A stretch of DNA of 64,000 nucleotides from contig JAJAGP010000373.1 in assembly GCA_025084515.1 (NCBI GenBank), positions 186,001 through 250,000 of the forward strand. Direction: 5' to 3'. The notes under the pieces are model-generated. The model was not told the origin of the DNA and searched no databases. It saw nothing but the letters and a program-made list of their open reading frames with translations. Both the position numbers and the translations under genes were made by a program. Below, piece by piece: positions 31,313 through 43,489 of the stretch (positions are counted from its first letter, which is position 1; each line of letters starts with the position of its first letter). Origin of the DNA: Ancistrus triradiatus. Its lineage: Eukaryota; Chordata; Actinopteri; Siluriformes; Loricariidae.

Positions 31313-32518
31313 ATAATTTATCATAGGTACACTTCAACTATGAGAGATAAAATGAGAAAAAAATCCAGAAAATCACATTGCAGGATTTTTCATGAATTTA
31401 ATTGTCAATCATGGTGGAAAGTAAGTATTTGGTCACCCAATTGTAAGACATAAAAAACCATTGATAATCTCCCTTGATCTGGGGCTCCACGCAAGATCTC
31501 ATCCCGTGGGGTCAAAATGATCATGAGAATGGTGAGCAAAAATCCCAGAACTACACGGAGGGACCTGATGAATGACCTGCAGAGAGCTGGGACCAAAGTA
31601 ACAAGGCTAGCATCAGTAACACACTACGCCGAGAGGGACTAAGATCCAGTGCCAGGCGTGTCCCCCTGCTTAAGCCAGTACGTGTCCAGGCCTGTCTGAT
31701 GTTTGCCAGAGAGCATATGGATGGTCCAGAAGAGGATTGGGAGAATATCATGTGGTCAGAACAAACCAAAATAGAACTTTTTGGTAAAAACTCAACTCGC
31801 CGTGTTTGGAGGAAGAAGAATTCTGAGTTGTGTCATACCTACTGGGAAGCATGGGGGTAGAAACCCCATGCTTTGGGTCTAATTTCTGCAAAAGGGCACA
31901 GGACAACTGATCCGTGTTAAGGGAAGAATGAACGAGGCCATGTATCATGAGATTTTAAACCAAAACCAGTGAGAGCATTGAAGATGGAATGTGGCTGGGT
32001 CTTCCAGCATGACAATGATCCTAAACACACCGACCGGGCAACGAAGGAGTGGGAGCCATTTCAAGGGTGGTGTGCATTTCAATGTCCTGGAGTGGCCTAG
32101 CCAGTCTCCAGACCTCAACCCGGTAAAAAATTTGTGGAGGAAGTTGAAAGTCTGTGTTGCCCAAAAACATCGCTGCTCTAGAGGAGATCTGCATAGAGGA
32201 ATGGGCCAAAATACCAGCTAGTGTGTGCAAACCTGGTGAAGACTTACAGGAAACATTTGACCTCTGTCATTGCCAACAAAGGTTATGTTACAGAATATTG
32301 AGTTGAACTTTTGTTATTGACCAAATACTTATTTTCCACCATAATTTACAATTAAATTCTTAAAAAATCCTACAATGTGTTTTCCTGGATTTGTTTTTCT
32401 CATTTTGTCTCTCATAGTTGAAGTGTACCTATGATGAAAATTACAGACCTCTCTCATCTTTCTAAGTAGGAGAACTTGCACAATCAGTGGCTGACTAAAT
32501 ACTTTTTTGCCCCACTGT
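31313..32518 (+). mobile_element. Tc1-like transposon, family D copy 2
   Basis: The left repeat reads cataggtacacttcaactat and the right repeat ends tgactaaatacttttttgcc followed by cactgtatgta. A plus-strand transposase lies within. Confidence 0.85.
31440..32300 (+). pseudogene. Tc1-like transposase, family D copy 2 (broken)
   Basis: Frames change several times. Recognisable parts are the end of the HTH (GLHARSHPVGSK), TRRDLMNDLQRAGTKVTRLA-like sequence, the first Asp in WSEQTKIELFGKNSTRRVWR, a GWVFQHDNDPKHTDRATKEW second-Asp block at about 31995-32050, and VLEWPSQSPDLNPVKNLWRK at about 32085, where the catalytic Glu of NPIE has become Lys. It cannot be active. Confidence 0.8.
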
Positions 32519-32727
32519 ATGTATGTATGTACTGTATGTGCATGTGTATGTATATACATACATACATACATACACCACACACACACACACACTATGTATA
32601 TGTGTGTGTGGTAATATATATATATATATATATATAATATATATACACACACATACACACATACATATACCACACACACACACACACACACACACCACAC
32701 ACACCACACACACACACACACACACAC
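32519..32727. repeat. Compound GTAT/CA/TA microsatellite
   Basis: Three low-complexity blocks between two Tc1 families. The frames here are His/Thr or Tyr/Ile dinucleotide artefacts. Confidence 0.95.
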
Positions 32728-32728
32728 G

Positions 32729-34466
32729 TCCTTCTCAAAAAATTAGCATATTGTGATAAAGTTAATTCTTTTTCCGTAATGTAATGATACAAATTAAACT
32801 TTCATATATTTTAAGATTCATTGCACACCAACTGAAATATTTCAAGTCTTTTATTGTTTTAATAATGATGATTTTGGCATACAGCTCATGAAAAACCCAA
32901 AATTCCCTATATCTCAAACAAATTAGCATATCATGAGAAGGTTCTCTCAAACGAGCTATTAACCTAATCATCTGAATCAACGAATTAACTCTAAACACCT
33001 TCAAAAGATTCCTGAGGCTTTTGAAAACTCCCAGCCTGGTTCATTACTCAAACCGCAATCATGGGTAAGACTGCCGACCTGACCTGCTGTCCAGAAGGCC
33101 ATCATTGACACCCCTCAATCAGAGTGCGGTGCTATCAAGGCACCTCAGTGGGAAGTCTTGTGGGAAGGAAAAAAGTGTGGCAGAAAAACGCTGCACAACG
33201 AAAAGAGGTGACCGACCCTGAGGGAGGATTGTGGAGAAGGGCCGATTCCAGAGCCACCGTGGCACAGGCGTGTGCAGGAAATGGGCTACAGGTGCCGCAT
33301 TCCCCCAGGTCAAGCCACGTTTGAAACCAGAAACCGCGGCAGAAGCGCCTGACCTGGGCTACAGAGAAGCAGCACTGGACTGTTGCCTCAGTGGTCCAAA
33401 GTACTTTTTTTCGGATGAAAGCAAATTTTGCAATGTCCATTCGGAAATCAAGGTGCCAGAGTCTGGAGGAAGACTGGGGAGAAGGAAATGCCAAAATGTC
33501 TGAAAGTCCAGTGTCAAGTACCCACAGTCAGTGATGGTCTGGGGTGCCAATGTCAGCTGCTGGTGTTGGTCCACTGTGTTTTATCAAGGGCAGGGTCAAT
33601 GCATCTAGCTATCAAGAGATTTGGAGCACTTTCATGCTTCCATCTGCTGAAGATCTTTATGGAGATGAAGAGTTCATTTTTCAGCACGACCTGGCACCTG
33701 CTCACAGTGCCAAAACCACTGGTAAATGGTTTACTGACCATGGTATTACTGTGCTTCAATTGGCCTGCCAACTCTCCTGACCTGAACCCGATAGAGAATC
33801 TGTGGGATATTGTGAAGAGAAAGTTGAGAGACGCAAGACCCAACACTCTGGATGAGGTTAAGGCCGCTATCGAAGCATCCTGGGCCTCTATAACACACTT
33901 CAGCAGTGCCACAGGCTGCATTGCCTCCATGCCACGTCGCATTGAAGCAGTCCATTTCTGCAAAAGGATTCCCGACAAAGTATTGAGTGCATAAATGAAC
34001 ATAATAATCTGAAGGTTTGACTTTTTTGTATTAAAAACACTTTCCTTTTAAATTGGTCGTATGAAAAATGCCAATTGGGGTATTCATGAGCTTTAGCCAA
34101 AATCATCAGTATTAAAGCATAAAGACTTGAAATATTTCAGTTGGTGTGCAATGACTCTAAATATATGAAGTTTATTTTTTATCTTACATTACGAAAGATG
34201 AACTTTATCACAATATCTATTTTCTGAAGGTGACTTTTTTTGTATTAAAAACACTTCTTCTTTATTGGTCGATGAAATATGCCAGATTTGGTTTTTCATG
34301 AGCTGTATGCCAAACTCATCAGTATTAAAGCAATAAAAGGACTTGAAAAATATTTCAGTTGGTGTGCAATGAATCAAAAATATATGAAAGTTTAATTTTT
34401 TATCATTCACATTAACGGCAAAAGAATTAACTTTATCCACAATATGCTAAATTTTTTTGAGAAGGA
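32729..34466 (+). mobile_element. Tc1-like transposon, family E, with doubled right repeat
   Basis: The left terminal repeat (cttctcaaaaaattagcata, then gtgataaagttaattctttt) is matched inverted at the right. The right repeat occurs twice in tandem: 34007-34220 and again 34222-34466, the second ending ttttttgagaagg. The transposase lies at 33061-33994. Confidence 0.85.
33061..33994 (+). pseudogene. Tc1-like transposase, family E (frameshifted)
   Basis: ATG at 33061 (MGKTADLT) to a stop at 33994. At least four frame changes. The N-terminal HTH region is scrambled. The catalytic core is in two frames: EEFIFQHDLAPAHSAKTTGK (second Asp) in 33544-33780, and NWPANSPDLNPIENLWDIVK (Glu) in 33428-33994. 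Counting across the frameshift gives 34 residues between Asp and Glu, the DD34E type. The C terminus ends RIPDKVLSA. Confidence 0.85.
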
Positions 34467-34470
34467 ACCA

Positions 34471-34472
<2 letters not shown>

Positions 34473-34527
<55 letters not shown>

Positions 34528-34543
34528 CTATATATATATATAT
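34473..34543. repeat. (TA)n microsatellite
   Basis: TA tract directly joining family E to a family A copy whose outer repeat is absent. Confidence 0.95.
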
Positions 34544-35774
34544 AAATAAAACACATTCAGGCTGATCCAACTTTGATGTAATGTTCTCAAGACAAGTCAA
34601 AATGAAGCTCAATTATTGTGTATGGCCTCCACGTGCCTGTATGACATAAATCTGGCCACCGGGCGGGCCAGTCCAAAGCTTCAATGCCTTCATCTTGCAG
34701 GAAAACTGCTTGACAACACTTCCAGCCACATGAGGTCTAGCATCGTCCTGCATTAGGAGGAACCCAGGGCCAACCGCACCAGCATATGGTCTCACAAGGG
34801 GTCTGAGGATCTCATCTCGGTACCTAATGGCAATCGCAATCAAAGTGCACCTCTGGCGAACACCATGGAGGGCTGTGCGGACTCCAAAGAAATGCCACCC
34901 CCACACCATTACTGACCCACTGACCAAACCCGTCATGCTGAAGGATGTTGCACAGCACCAGATCCGCTTTCCACGGTGTCTACCAGACCCTGTCACGTCT
35001 GTCACGTGCTCAGTGTGAACCTGCTTTCATCTGTGAAGAGCACAGGGCGCCAGTGGTGAATTTGCCAATCCTGGTCTTCTCTGGCAAATGCTAAGCCTCC
35101 AGCACGGTGTTGGGCCGTGAGCACAACCCCCATCTGTGGACGTCGGGCCCTCATAGCATCCTCATGGAGTCGGTTTCTAACCGTTTGTGCAGACACATGC
35201 ACATTTGTGGCCTGCTGGAGGTCATTTTGCAGGGCTCTGGCAGTGCTCCTCCTGTTCCTCCTTGCACAAAGGCGGAGGTAGCGGTCCTGCTGCTGGGTTG
35301 TTACCCTCCTACGACCCTCTCCACGTCTCCTGGTGTACTGGCCTGTCTCCTGGTAGCGCCTCCAGCCTCTGGACACTATGCTGACAGACACAGCAAACAT
35401 TCTTGCCACAGCTCGCATTGATGTGCCATCATGGATGAGCTGCATTACCTGAGCCACTTGTGTGGGTTGTCCGTCGCATGCTACCACGAGAGTGAAAGCA
35501 CCACCAACATTCAAAAGTGACCAAAACATCAGTCAGAAAGCATAGGTACTGAGAAGTGGTCCGTGGTCCCCACCGGCAGAACCACTCCTTTATTGAGTGT
35601 GTCTTGCTAATTGCCAATAATTTCGACCTGTTGGCTATTCCATTTGCACAACAGCATGTGAAATTGATTGTCAATCGGTGTTGCTTCCTTAGTGGACATT
35701 TTGATTTCACAGAAGTTTGATTTACTTAGAGTTACATTGTGTTTTTTAAGTGTCCCCTTTATTTTTTTTTTGAG

Positions 35775-35778
<4 letters not shown>
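34544..35778 (-). mobile_element. Tc1-like transposon, family A copy 2
   Basis: The left side starts at acacattcaggctgatccaa, inside the element. The right side ends tttttttttgagctgtatat, a worn terminal repeat merging into TA. The transposase is on the minus strand. Confidence 0.85.
34613..35529 (-). pseudogene. Tc1-like transposase, family A copy 2 (core deleted)
   Basis: Frame 35002-35529 is intact for 175 codons. It carries the HTH (QVAQVMQLIHDGTSMRAVAR), the second helix block (RRRVTTQQQDRYLRLCARRN), ALQNDLQQATNVHVSAQTVR and FTDESRFTLS with the first Asp. Frame 34613-35005 continues with SGSVMVWG and MQDDARPHVAGS (second Asp), then a deletion removes the SPDLNPIEHIWD block, so the catalytic Glu is lost. 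It ends VIQARGGHTQ. Confidence 0.9.
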
Positions 35779-35821
<43 letters not shown>

Positions 35822-35874
35822 TACATACATACATACATACATACATAGGTACATACATACGCACACATGCACAC
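35779..35874. repeat. TA/CA/CATA microsatellite
   Basis: Between a family A and a family D element. Confidence 0.95.
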
Positions 35875-35958
35875 AGTGGGCCAAAAAAGTATTTAGTCAG
35901 CTAATGCTATTTACAGAGCCACTCCTTCGTTGCCAGAGCGGTGTGTTTGGGATCATTG

Positions 35959-36652
35959 TCATGCTGGAAGACCCAGCCACATTCCATCTGTCACTGATGG
36001 ATGAAGGTTTTGGCTTAAACTCTCAGAATACACGGCTCCGTTAATTCTACCCTTTGCAGAAAAACAGCCCCAAAGTATGATGTTTCCAGCCTCATGGTTC
36101 ACAGTAGGTATGGTGTTCTTGGGATGCAGCTCAGCATTCTGCTTCCTCCAAACATGGCAAGTTGAGTTTTTACCAAAAAGTTCTATTCTGATTTCATCTG
36201 ACCACATGATATTCTCCCAATCCTCTTCTGGATCATCCATATGCTCTCTGGCAAACTTCAGACGTGCCTGGACACGTACTGGCTTAAGCAGGGGGACATG
36301 CCTGGCACTACAGGATCGGAGTCCCTCTTGGCGTAGTGTTACTGATGGTAGCCTTTGTTACTTTGGTCCCAGCTCTCTGCAGGTCATTCATCAGGTCCCT
36401 CCGTGTAATTCTGGGATTTTTGCTCACCGTTCTCATGATCATTTTGACCCCACGGCATGAGATATTGCGTGGGGCCCCAGAACCAGGGAGATTATCAACG
36501 GTCTTGTATGTCTTCCATTTTCTTACAATTGCTCTCACAGTTGATTTATTCACACCAATCTGCTAGCCTATTGTAGATTCACTCTTCCCAGCCTGGTGCA
36601 GGTCTACAATTTTCTTCCTGGTATCCTTCGACAGCTCTTTGTTGTTGGCCAT
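35959..36652 (-). pseudogene. Tc1-like transposase, family D copy 3 (broken, C terminus lost)
   Basis: The start MANNKELSKDTRKKIVDLHQ can be read back from 36652, followed by a stop in the HTH near 36565. Frame 36308-36553 holds NKSTVRAIVRKWKTYKTVDN and RTVSKNPRITRRDLMNDLQR. Frame 35959-36240 holds WSDEIRIELFGKNSTCHVWR (first Asp) and GNIILWGCFSAKGRINGAVY. The third catalytic part (SPDLNPIE) is absent because the element ends in the middle of the core. Confidence 0.8.
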
Positions 36653-36904
36653 GGTTGAGTTCGGAGTTTGACTGTCTGGCTGTGGACACGTGTCTTTTAT
36701 ACAGATAACAAGGTCAAACAGGTACTATTAATACAGGTAACGAGTGGAGGACAGAAGACCTTCTTAAAAAAGAAGTTACAGGTCTGTGAGAGCCAGAAAT
36801 CTTGCTTGTTTGTGGGTGACTTATTTTCCACCATGATTTATAATTAAATTCTTTAAAAATCCTACAATGTGATTTCCTGAACTTTTTTCACATTTTGTCT
36901 CTCA

Positions 36905-37242
<338 letters not shown>

Positions 37243-37254
37243 TACCGATCACTT

Positions 37255-38060
37255 TACTTTATTAGGTACACTCCCCCTTGTTTCTACAATCAATGTCCAT
37301 CTTATGAGTTCCACCTCTGTAAAGTCAGAGACAGTAGCTCTGTTCTTGAACAGTGTGTGTTAGTCATGACCTAATCATTCATCAGTGCTCACACAATGCT
37401 GCCTACAGGTTGCTAGTGGCTGGACATTTTTGGCTGGTGGACTATTTTCAGTCCAGCAGTGACACTGAAGTGTTTAAAAACTACAGCACCTCTGCAGTGT
37501 CAGAGTCTGATCCATTCATACCAGCACAACACACACTAGCGCACCACTTCTGTCAGTGTCACTGCAGTGCTGAGAATGATCTACCAACAAAATAGTACCT
37601 GATCTGTGATAGTTCTGTGGGGGTCCTGACCATTAGAGGGCAGAGTAAAAGGGACAATGTATGTAGAGAAGCAGATGGACTATAGCACTGTTTTATCAAA
37701 AAAAAAAATTTCAGCAGCAGCCTCAACAAGCCAACAAATCTCTGCAGCACGTGAAAGTGACATCTCCCTTTGTCTCACATGTGATCTACTGTGGCTACTG
37801 TAGATTTCATGTTGTTTTAGTTACGGCTTTCATTTAATTTCATTCCAAAATGTGGCTCGATGATGAACTGAACAGTGCTCAGACTCATGAAGCGCCTGCG
37901 TCCGATGGCGCCATTTTGTGATTTCATGACATCTCAGTTCTGAAGCAGCGGCAGCAAACACTGTACACAGTGTGTATCTGTAGAAGTCCAAAGTGCTTTT
38001 ATATGATATATGGAACTGAGAATGAGTGTAGAAACAAGGAGGTGTACCTAATAAATATTA
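37255..38060. mobile_element. Non-autonomous DNA element with inverted ends
   Basis: The left end tttattaggtacactccccc then ttgtttctac is matched by the reverse complement of tgtagaaacaaggaggtgta cctaataaa at 38030-38056. The interior includes cagtccagcagtgacactga and tcagtgtcactgcagtgctg, a widespread fish repeat as I remember it. About 37695-37985 looks foreign to that core and may be a secondary insertion. Confidence 0.7.
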
Positions 38061-38416
38061 TCATACCTCTAAAATCTATAATCATACTATAATCACAGAT
38101 GTTGATTATAACTTGATTATAACTGATTCTGCTCTTCAGAAAAACAGGGCTATAACAGTAACTGGGCAATGCATAAAATCTAATTAAAAATGTCTCTGAT
38201 TAATGTTTGAAAAGACTGTGTTTTTACAGAGCAGGGATATCACTAGATTAAGCTGTACAGAGACATAGTGTGATGATTTTCATTTAAACTGTCAATAAGC
38301 CATTATTAAATTCACAGTATAGTCCCATACATTATACAGTATAGCATTCTCGCACAAGAAGGTAAACAGTTAATCACCTCAAAGGAACAGATGTAATATT
38401 AAATAATAAAATGTAC
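38061..38416. other. LYST intron after exon 5
   Basis: Unique AT-rich intron sequence, nothing further recognised. Confidence 0.5.
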
Positions 38417-38572
38417 CCTTTCTGGTTTCTTCTCAATGGCAACAGCAGTGCTAGGCACTTCAACCAGTGCGACATGTAACAGGGAGTCAAAAAGAGGAAT
38501 AGCCAGGTCAGAGTTCACCACACCAGAGCGAGACAGCTGATCCTTCACCTCACACAACGTATCCTCCACTGA
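38417..38572 (-). CDS. lyst: LYST coding exon 5
   Basis: A 156-base exon, phase 0 to phase 0, residues 1117-1168. It begins SVEDTLCEVKDQLSRSGVV and continues LAIPLFDSLLHVALVEV, ending EKKPER before a gtacat donor. The human counterpart also starts SVE and carries a KPLFDALLRVAL block. The acceptor is gctgcttcag. It has no ATG at its start and lies only 215 bases from exon 4. Confidence 0.93.
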
Positions 38573-38786
38573 CTGAAGCAGCGTGCAAAATCAAAGAGAG
38601 AAACACATGGGGTGCATGTGCACATATGAGAGAGAGAAAGAGAGATAAAAATGTAGTTAAATGCAGGATCAAATAAGACAACAGCCAGCTAACAGATGCT
38701 GGCAAAATTAAATAAATTACTTTGTAAACACCATGTGTTGGTTACAGAAATAGTCTCCTCATACATATTTTTATTATGTTATCTAC

Positions 38787-39762
38787 CTGGAATGAGAGGT
38801 CTAGTTCATGTTTTTGTAGCAAAGAGTTGGAGCCATGTAGACAGATGGCTAGAAGTGCTTCAAGCAGTCGGATACTCTGCAATGGCCACTCCTCTTCCAG
38901 TCTGTGTGCTGGATCCTTGGTCTTGTCATCCATCTGACTAGGACTCGAGTCCTTAATATCTAGCTGGTCCATGTTGTTTGTTCCAATTGCTGTGGTCGCC
39001 ATGCCAGTCTGATCTGGTATCAAGATGGAAGTGTCTGATTCTGTTGGACTTGTTTTACCTTCAACCTCTTTCTTTTTTCTGGTTTTATTCTCTTTAGTTT
39101 TGGAGACAAGTCTCTGAATGACCATTGTCATAAGGCGGCAGCATGCATCCAATCCACCTAACCTAAAAAACTGTCTCTGGAACACAGGGCAGGCCAAATA
39201 CACTCTACGGCATACAGACCACACATCTGCTGCTCGTCTCACTTGCTCCTTTGGAGGCAGGGTCACACTGTCTGGGGAAAGAAAGGGTAATCGTCCACTC
39301 AGAGGTTCACTGGCTGTACTGTCATACCCCGACGTGTCCTCAGAGTCATTAGCAGAGTCCCGATCAGAGTCAGCCTCCTTACTTACACATAAGAAGGCCA
39401 AACACAAGAAAAGATTTATGATTTTTAAATGTGCTTCTTCATTGTTCCACCTCTTTCTCAAATTTGTATTGCTTTTGCCCCTTCGTTTTGGACAACATTG
39501 TTTTAGATCCTCATAGAATTTGCTGAGGCTTTGTGGGGAATCTCCAGTGTCATGAGACTCAGAAAGCCCATAGACCATCAACCCTGCTTTGTCTTCTGTT
39601 TTAACCAGCTCCTTCAGGACAATGTCTGTCTGCTCATCCCAGCCACATAGAATTAACGTCTCAAACACCTTAAGTGTCCAAGGCCGTGCACAGTCCAGAT
39701 AGGCCAGCTCAGTGATTTGGCTCAGCCCATTACAGCCTAAAAACGTGTCCCACACCACTTTG
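38787..39762 (-). CDS. lyst: LYST coding exon 4
   Basis: A 976-base exon covering residues 791-1116. It opens with the second part of a split Ser codon, then KVVWDTFLGCNGLSQ. It contains DSPQSLSKFYEDLKQ, the conserved acidic/serine motif DRDSANDSEDTSGYDSTASE, and LQSIRLLEALLAICLHG near the end, closing with SFQ before a gtagat donor. All are hallmarks of LYST. The junction with exon 3 reads RT-S-K-VVWD, one residue longer than human at this point, so the acceptor could be checked by cDNA. A Lys-rich segment near residue 1030 (KTKENKTRKKKEVEGK) is less conserved. Confidence 0.95.
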
Positions 39763-40618
39763 CTGGGGAAGACGAAATGAAAATCAAAGCAGAATCAGTA
39801 ACATGGCATAATGAGAATAAAAAGGCATGTTGTATTTCATTTACATAACAATCATGACAATATTGTTTAGTGACTCTCATAGCAACAACACAGATGAGAC
39901 AAAACACTGTGTGCGTTTACATTCACTTAATAATACGATAACCACAGAATAAGAGATTTTATCATTAATCCAATTAACAAGTTTTGATGCATTTGGGTAA
40001 TCAGGTAACGTGAAAACTCCAGGTTTATATGACCAGCTAATAATCTCACAGAACAATTTCATGTAAATGTCAAACTTTAGTAGTTAAATAAAGTGTTAAC
40101 CTCGGTAAGTCAGAGAATGACTACTAAAAATTTATATATATATAGGGAAATAATTTAAAAGTTCCAGTCCACTAGAAATGTGGCAAACGTGCCTCGACAA
40201 GAAGACCAGTTTACTTTTCCTCCATGAGCAGTGGGGAGGATTAATCTAATTCAGCACAATAATTAAACTATTTAATCATCTTTACTAGGGGTGACAATAT
40301 TTGTGTAGGGGACTGTATTTATGTTATTGAATAGTTTCAGTTATGCTTTAATTTGGGTCAGATTTTTATGCACTTTGTTTTAGGAGATTAGGGCAGAAAG
40401 TAAACAAACTGTTACATGATTACATAATCTTTGAGTTACTACTTATTTTATGAGCATATCATAACAACCCAACTAATTAGTATTGCAGCCGTATCTGCTA
40501 CCATGCTAGTATGTTCCATAGTGGTTTTATTTACCACTATTATAACGTCATCCATATCATCCACATAAAATCATGTAGAAGAGTAAAGTGAACACAAGCA
40601 GAGAAGGTAAAATCCTAC
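39763..40618. other. LYST intron between exons 3 and 4
   Basis: 856 bases of AT-rich unique intron. A short worn repeat end is possible at about 40280-40320 (aggggtgacaatatttgtgt). No other feature. Confidence 0.6.
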
Positions 40619-42704
40619 CTTGTCCTGAGTAACGGAGGTAGCACTTGAAGGTAAACAAGCAGCACTTCCACAGGGAGGCAATTCGTGTGGTAACTGCAGA
40701 CATGCGTGCAGGTATCTGACACACCTAACTGCTGGGCATGATGGGCTAATTCCACACCCCTCTGAAGCAAAGGGTTAATAATATGAGTGTACAGCTGCCA
40801 CTGTACTACTGCATTGCCCCTTAGGATCAGCTGACATACATGACTGGCAATCTGCTTGCTTAACTGCCAGTCTTCACTAAACACTACATCCTGGTACGAT
40901 TTTAAAACATTCCATTTCCATAGCATGTCTTTAGACCCTGCACTTGGCAGAACACCTTGCGAATGAAATGAGGGAAAGGTAGAGGTGCATGAGGTTGTCT
41001 CGTTTTCTGGAGCACAGCCTTGTAAAGACTCCTCAACAGGTATTTGACTGCCATCAAAGATGCAGATATTGCAAGGGGTAAGTTTGGTCTTTTCTGAAGG
41101 CTGTTCACCTCCTAGCTGTTCGAGCAAAAGCCTACTAAGCACACTTAATATATGATCCTGGTAGCTGCACAGACTTGAGGTTTGAAATGCCTTAAGCAGA
41201 GGGATGACCACTGATTCTGGATCCATGCAGCAACAAATACCAACCGCTTGGACACCAGCCAGAACCTGCAACATTGCAGGCCCTGAGCTGGACAGGCGTT
41301 GGATGAGGCGCAGACATTGATGAGCACAAGCAGCCAAAACACAACAACGATCAGGGTAGCACACCTGTCCAGTACCACCTTCTGTTTCATCTTCAAAAGG
41401 GTTGTGCTGAGCTGCCTGCTTGTACGCACAGACAGGCAATCCTGAGAGGTCTCTGTGATGGTGCAGCAAGTGGGAGTACTCACAGTGTCTGTGACGACGT
41501 CTTGCACACACTGACAGATGTAACTGCTCTGATTTAGCCTTCTTCACAACACTGATTATTTTAAAAACACCAGAAACGATGCCACGCAAACGTTCTAAGG
41601 CTTGACTACTCATTAATGAGTCAGAAGCCTCACCAAGAGCCTCAAGATGAAGAGTAGTTTCTTCATATAATTCAAGGCCATGGTGGTGCACAAACTCATG
41701 GACCAGTTCAAGAGCTTGACTAAAGAAGAAAGGATTTGGAGCAGAGGCCTGCAAACAACCCAGCAAAAGCTGTAGGACACCCTCAAGGAGTTCTGGCAAC
41801 AGCAACGCCCTGTGCCGATACCTAGAAAAAGTAAAATCCTCTCGCACCTCTTGCAGAGTCTTTTTGGGTCGAGGAGCGAAGGGGACTGGTTGCCTTTCAA
41901 GGCTGCTGTGGATCCTCATGGTGGCTCTGAGCAGATTAGTTAAGTTTTGCCGTAAATGATCTGGCAGTGTCTCACTCTGACCAACATCTACACACATCAA
42001 ATGCAGGATTGTGCGCAACAGCATCCTCTGAACTAATGCAATCGGCTCCTCGTTCCAGCCACCAGCCAGCTCATCAGCTCCCCCACAGCCACTAGCCACT
42101 ACGGATCCACAACATTCCCCAAACTCTGTCAATATTTCAATGAGTGTGGGAACAACTCGAACTGCCAAGCCTGGGTTGCAATTGATAGTCATGTCAAATT
42201 TACATATCTTTTCTAGAAGTGAAAGTAAAACATGACAGAGGTCAAATGCTGAATTCTCCATATGATTTAAAATAGAAAAGGCTGTGTAATCAGTTAGTGT
42301 TTCGGTGTCGGGTGGTAGAGATCCAATGTGCCTCAGGTGAAGCTTCGATCCTTCTATACAGCTCATCCCATCCACATAGGAATACTGCAATGGTTGGGGC
42401 AGTGGAATGACTGAATGGTGATGCTGGCGACTGACATACATACATGAACTATGAGACTTATGATGCTTGCTTGCTTTTTCGTCAGAATTGGCTTCGGAGT
42501 CAGATGTAGAGAGGTGAGATTTGCACCCATCCCTTACTGAGTATCTCTGAACAGTCCTGCGTGTACGACGTGACTTCCAGCTGCGAGACAAGTATTTAAC
42601 AGAGATCTGTCCATCTGAATCAGTTTTATCCTTCCCCACCTTCAGATCTGCAAGCTTTTCCTCTTTATTTAGATGCACTTTTAGGAGGGAAGGCAGGGTA
42701 AAAT
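40619..42704 (-). CDS. lyst: LYST coding exon 3 (2.1-kb exon)
   Basis: The largest exon here, 2,086 bases, residues 96-791 with split codons at both ends; it corresponds to the very large LYST exon of mammals. Landmarks in order: YSVRDGCKSHLSTSDSEANS near residue 130; a His-rich linker; FDLCHVLLSLLEKICKFD near 240; QRMLLRTILHL; the run KTLQEVREDFTFS then YRHRALLLPELLEGVLQLLL near 390; HCEYSHLLHHHRDLSGLPV; CCCMDPESVVIPLLKAF; and GVELAHHAQQLGV near the end. These blocks match LYST armadillo-like helical regions. The acceptor is cttgctag and the donor is AAG|gtagga. There are no internal stops. It is flanked on the right by a CA microsatellite within 140 bases. Confidence 0.97.
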
Positions 42705-42838
42705 CTAGCAAGATAAAAAAGACAAAATTTTGTTATCTATTTTCTATATTTTTGAATTACAGTGTAAGCTAATACTTCATGTAATACAAACAGCAGCATG
42801 TTCAACCAGAAAAAAGCTCTTTTTATATTTTTTTCAAA

Positions 42839-42839
<1 letters not shown>

Positions 42840-42905
<66 letters not shown>
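42840..42905. repeat. (CA)n microsatellite
   Basis: About 33 uninterrupted CA units, 135 bases upstream of the exon 3 acceptor. Confidence 0.97.
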
Positions 42906-42907
<2 letters not shown>

Positions 42908-43489
42908 GCTGGTGTAATCTGGTTACAAAAATGTAGGTCATAGAACCCTGAAACCTGAACAAGTATGGGTAATAAAAAGGAAACAATGTAAGAAGCCTGG
43001 CAGAGCAGGATTAGCATGCCAGTATGAAATACCAGAGCTGAACAGAAACACAGTCATCTGATGCTGGCAAACAGTATCAATATAACTGATGCCATGTCTT
43101 GGGATTTGCTTACAAAGAGGCGATTCATCCTTCCAAGAACACCACCTTACGTTTTACGGCTCATGTTGCTGCAAAGATTTAAAATCCCAAATGAGACTGA
43201 AAGATCATTTCTAATAGCTTAATGAGGACCAAACTACAAATCATGAGTAAACCAAAGACATGGATATCTAGAAATATAAATACCATTCAGTAGTCAAAAT
43301 TCTAAATTCAGCGAAATTACACGCTCGTGCCACTTAACATCCACAATACATTCACATAGTAGGGTCAAAATTTGCTGCAAATAATCTCTGACAAAAAAAA
43401 AAAATCACACCCAGAAAGAATGTCAGATTGCTGCAAAACTCGGCCTGCAAACAGTAAATGATTACAGGTATGGTCTGATTAGCCACTGG

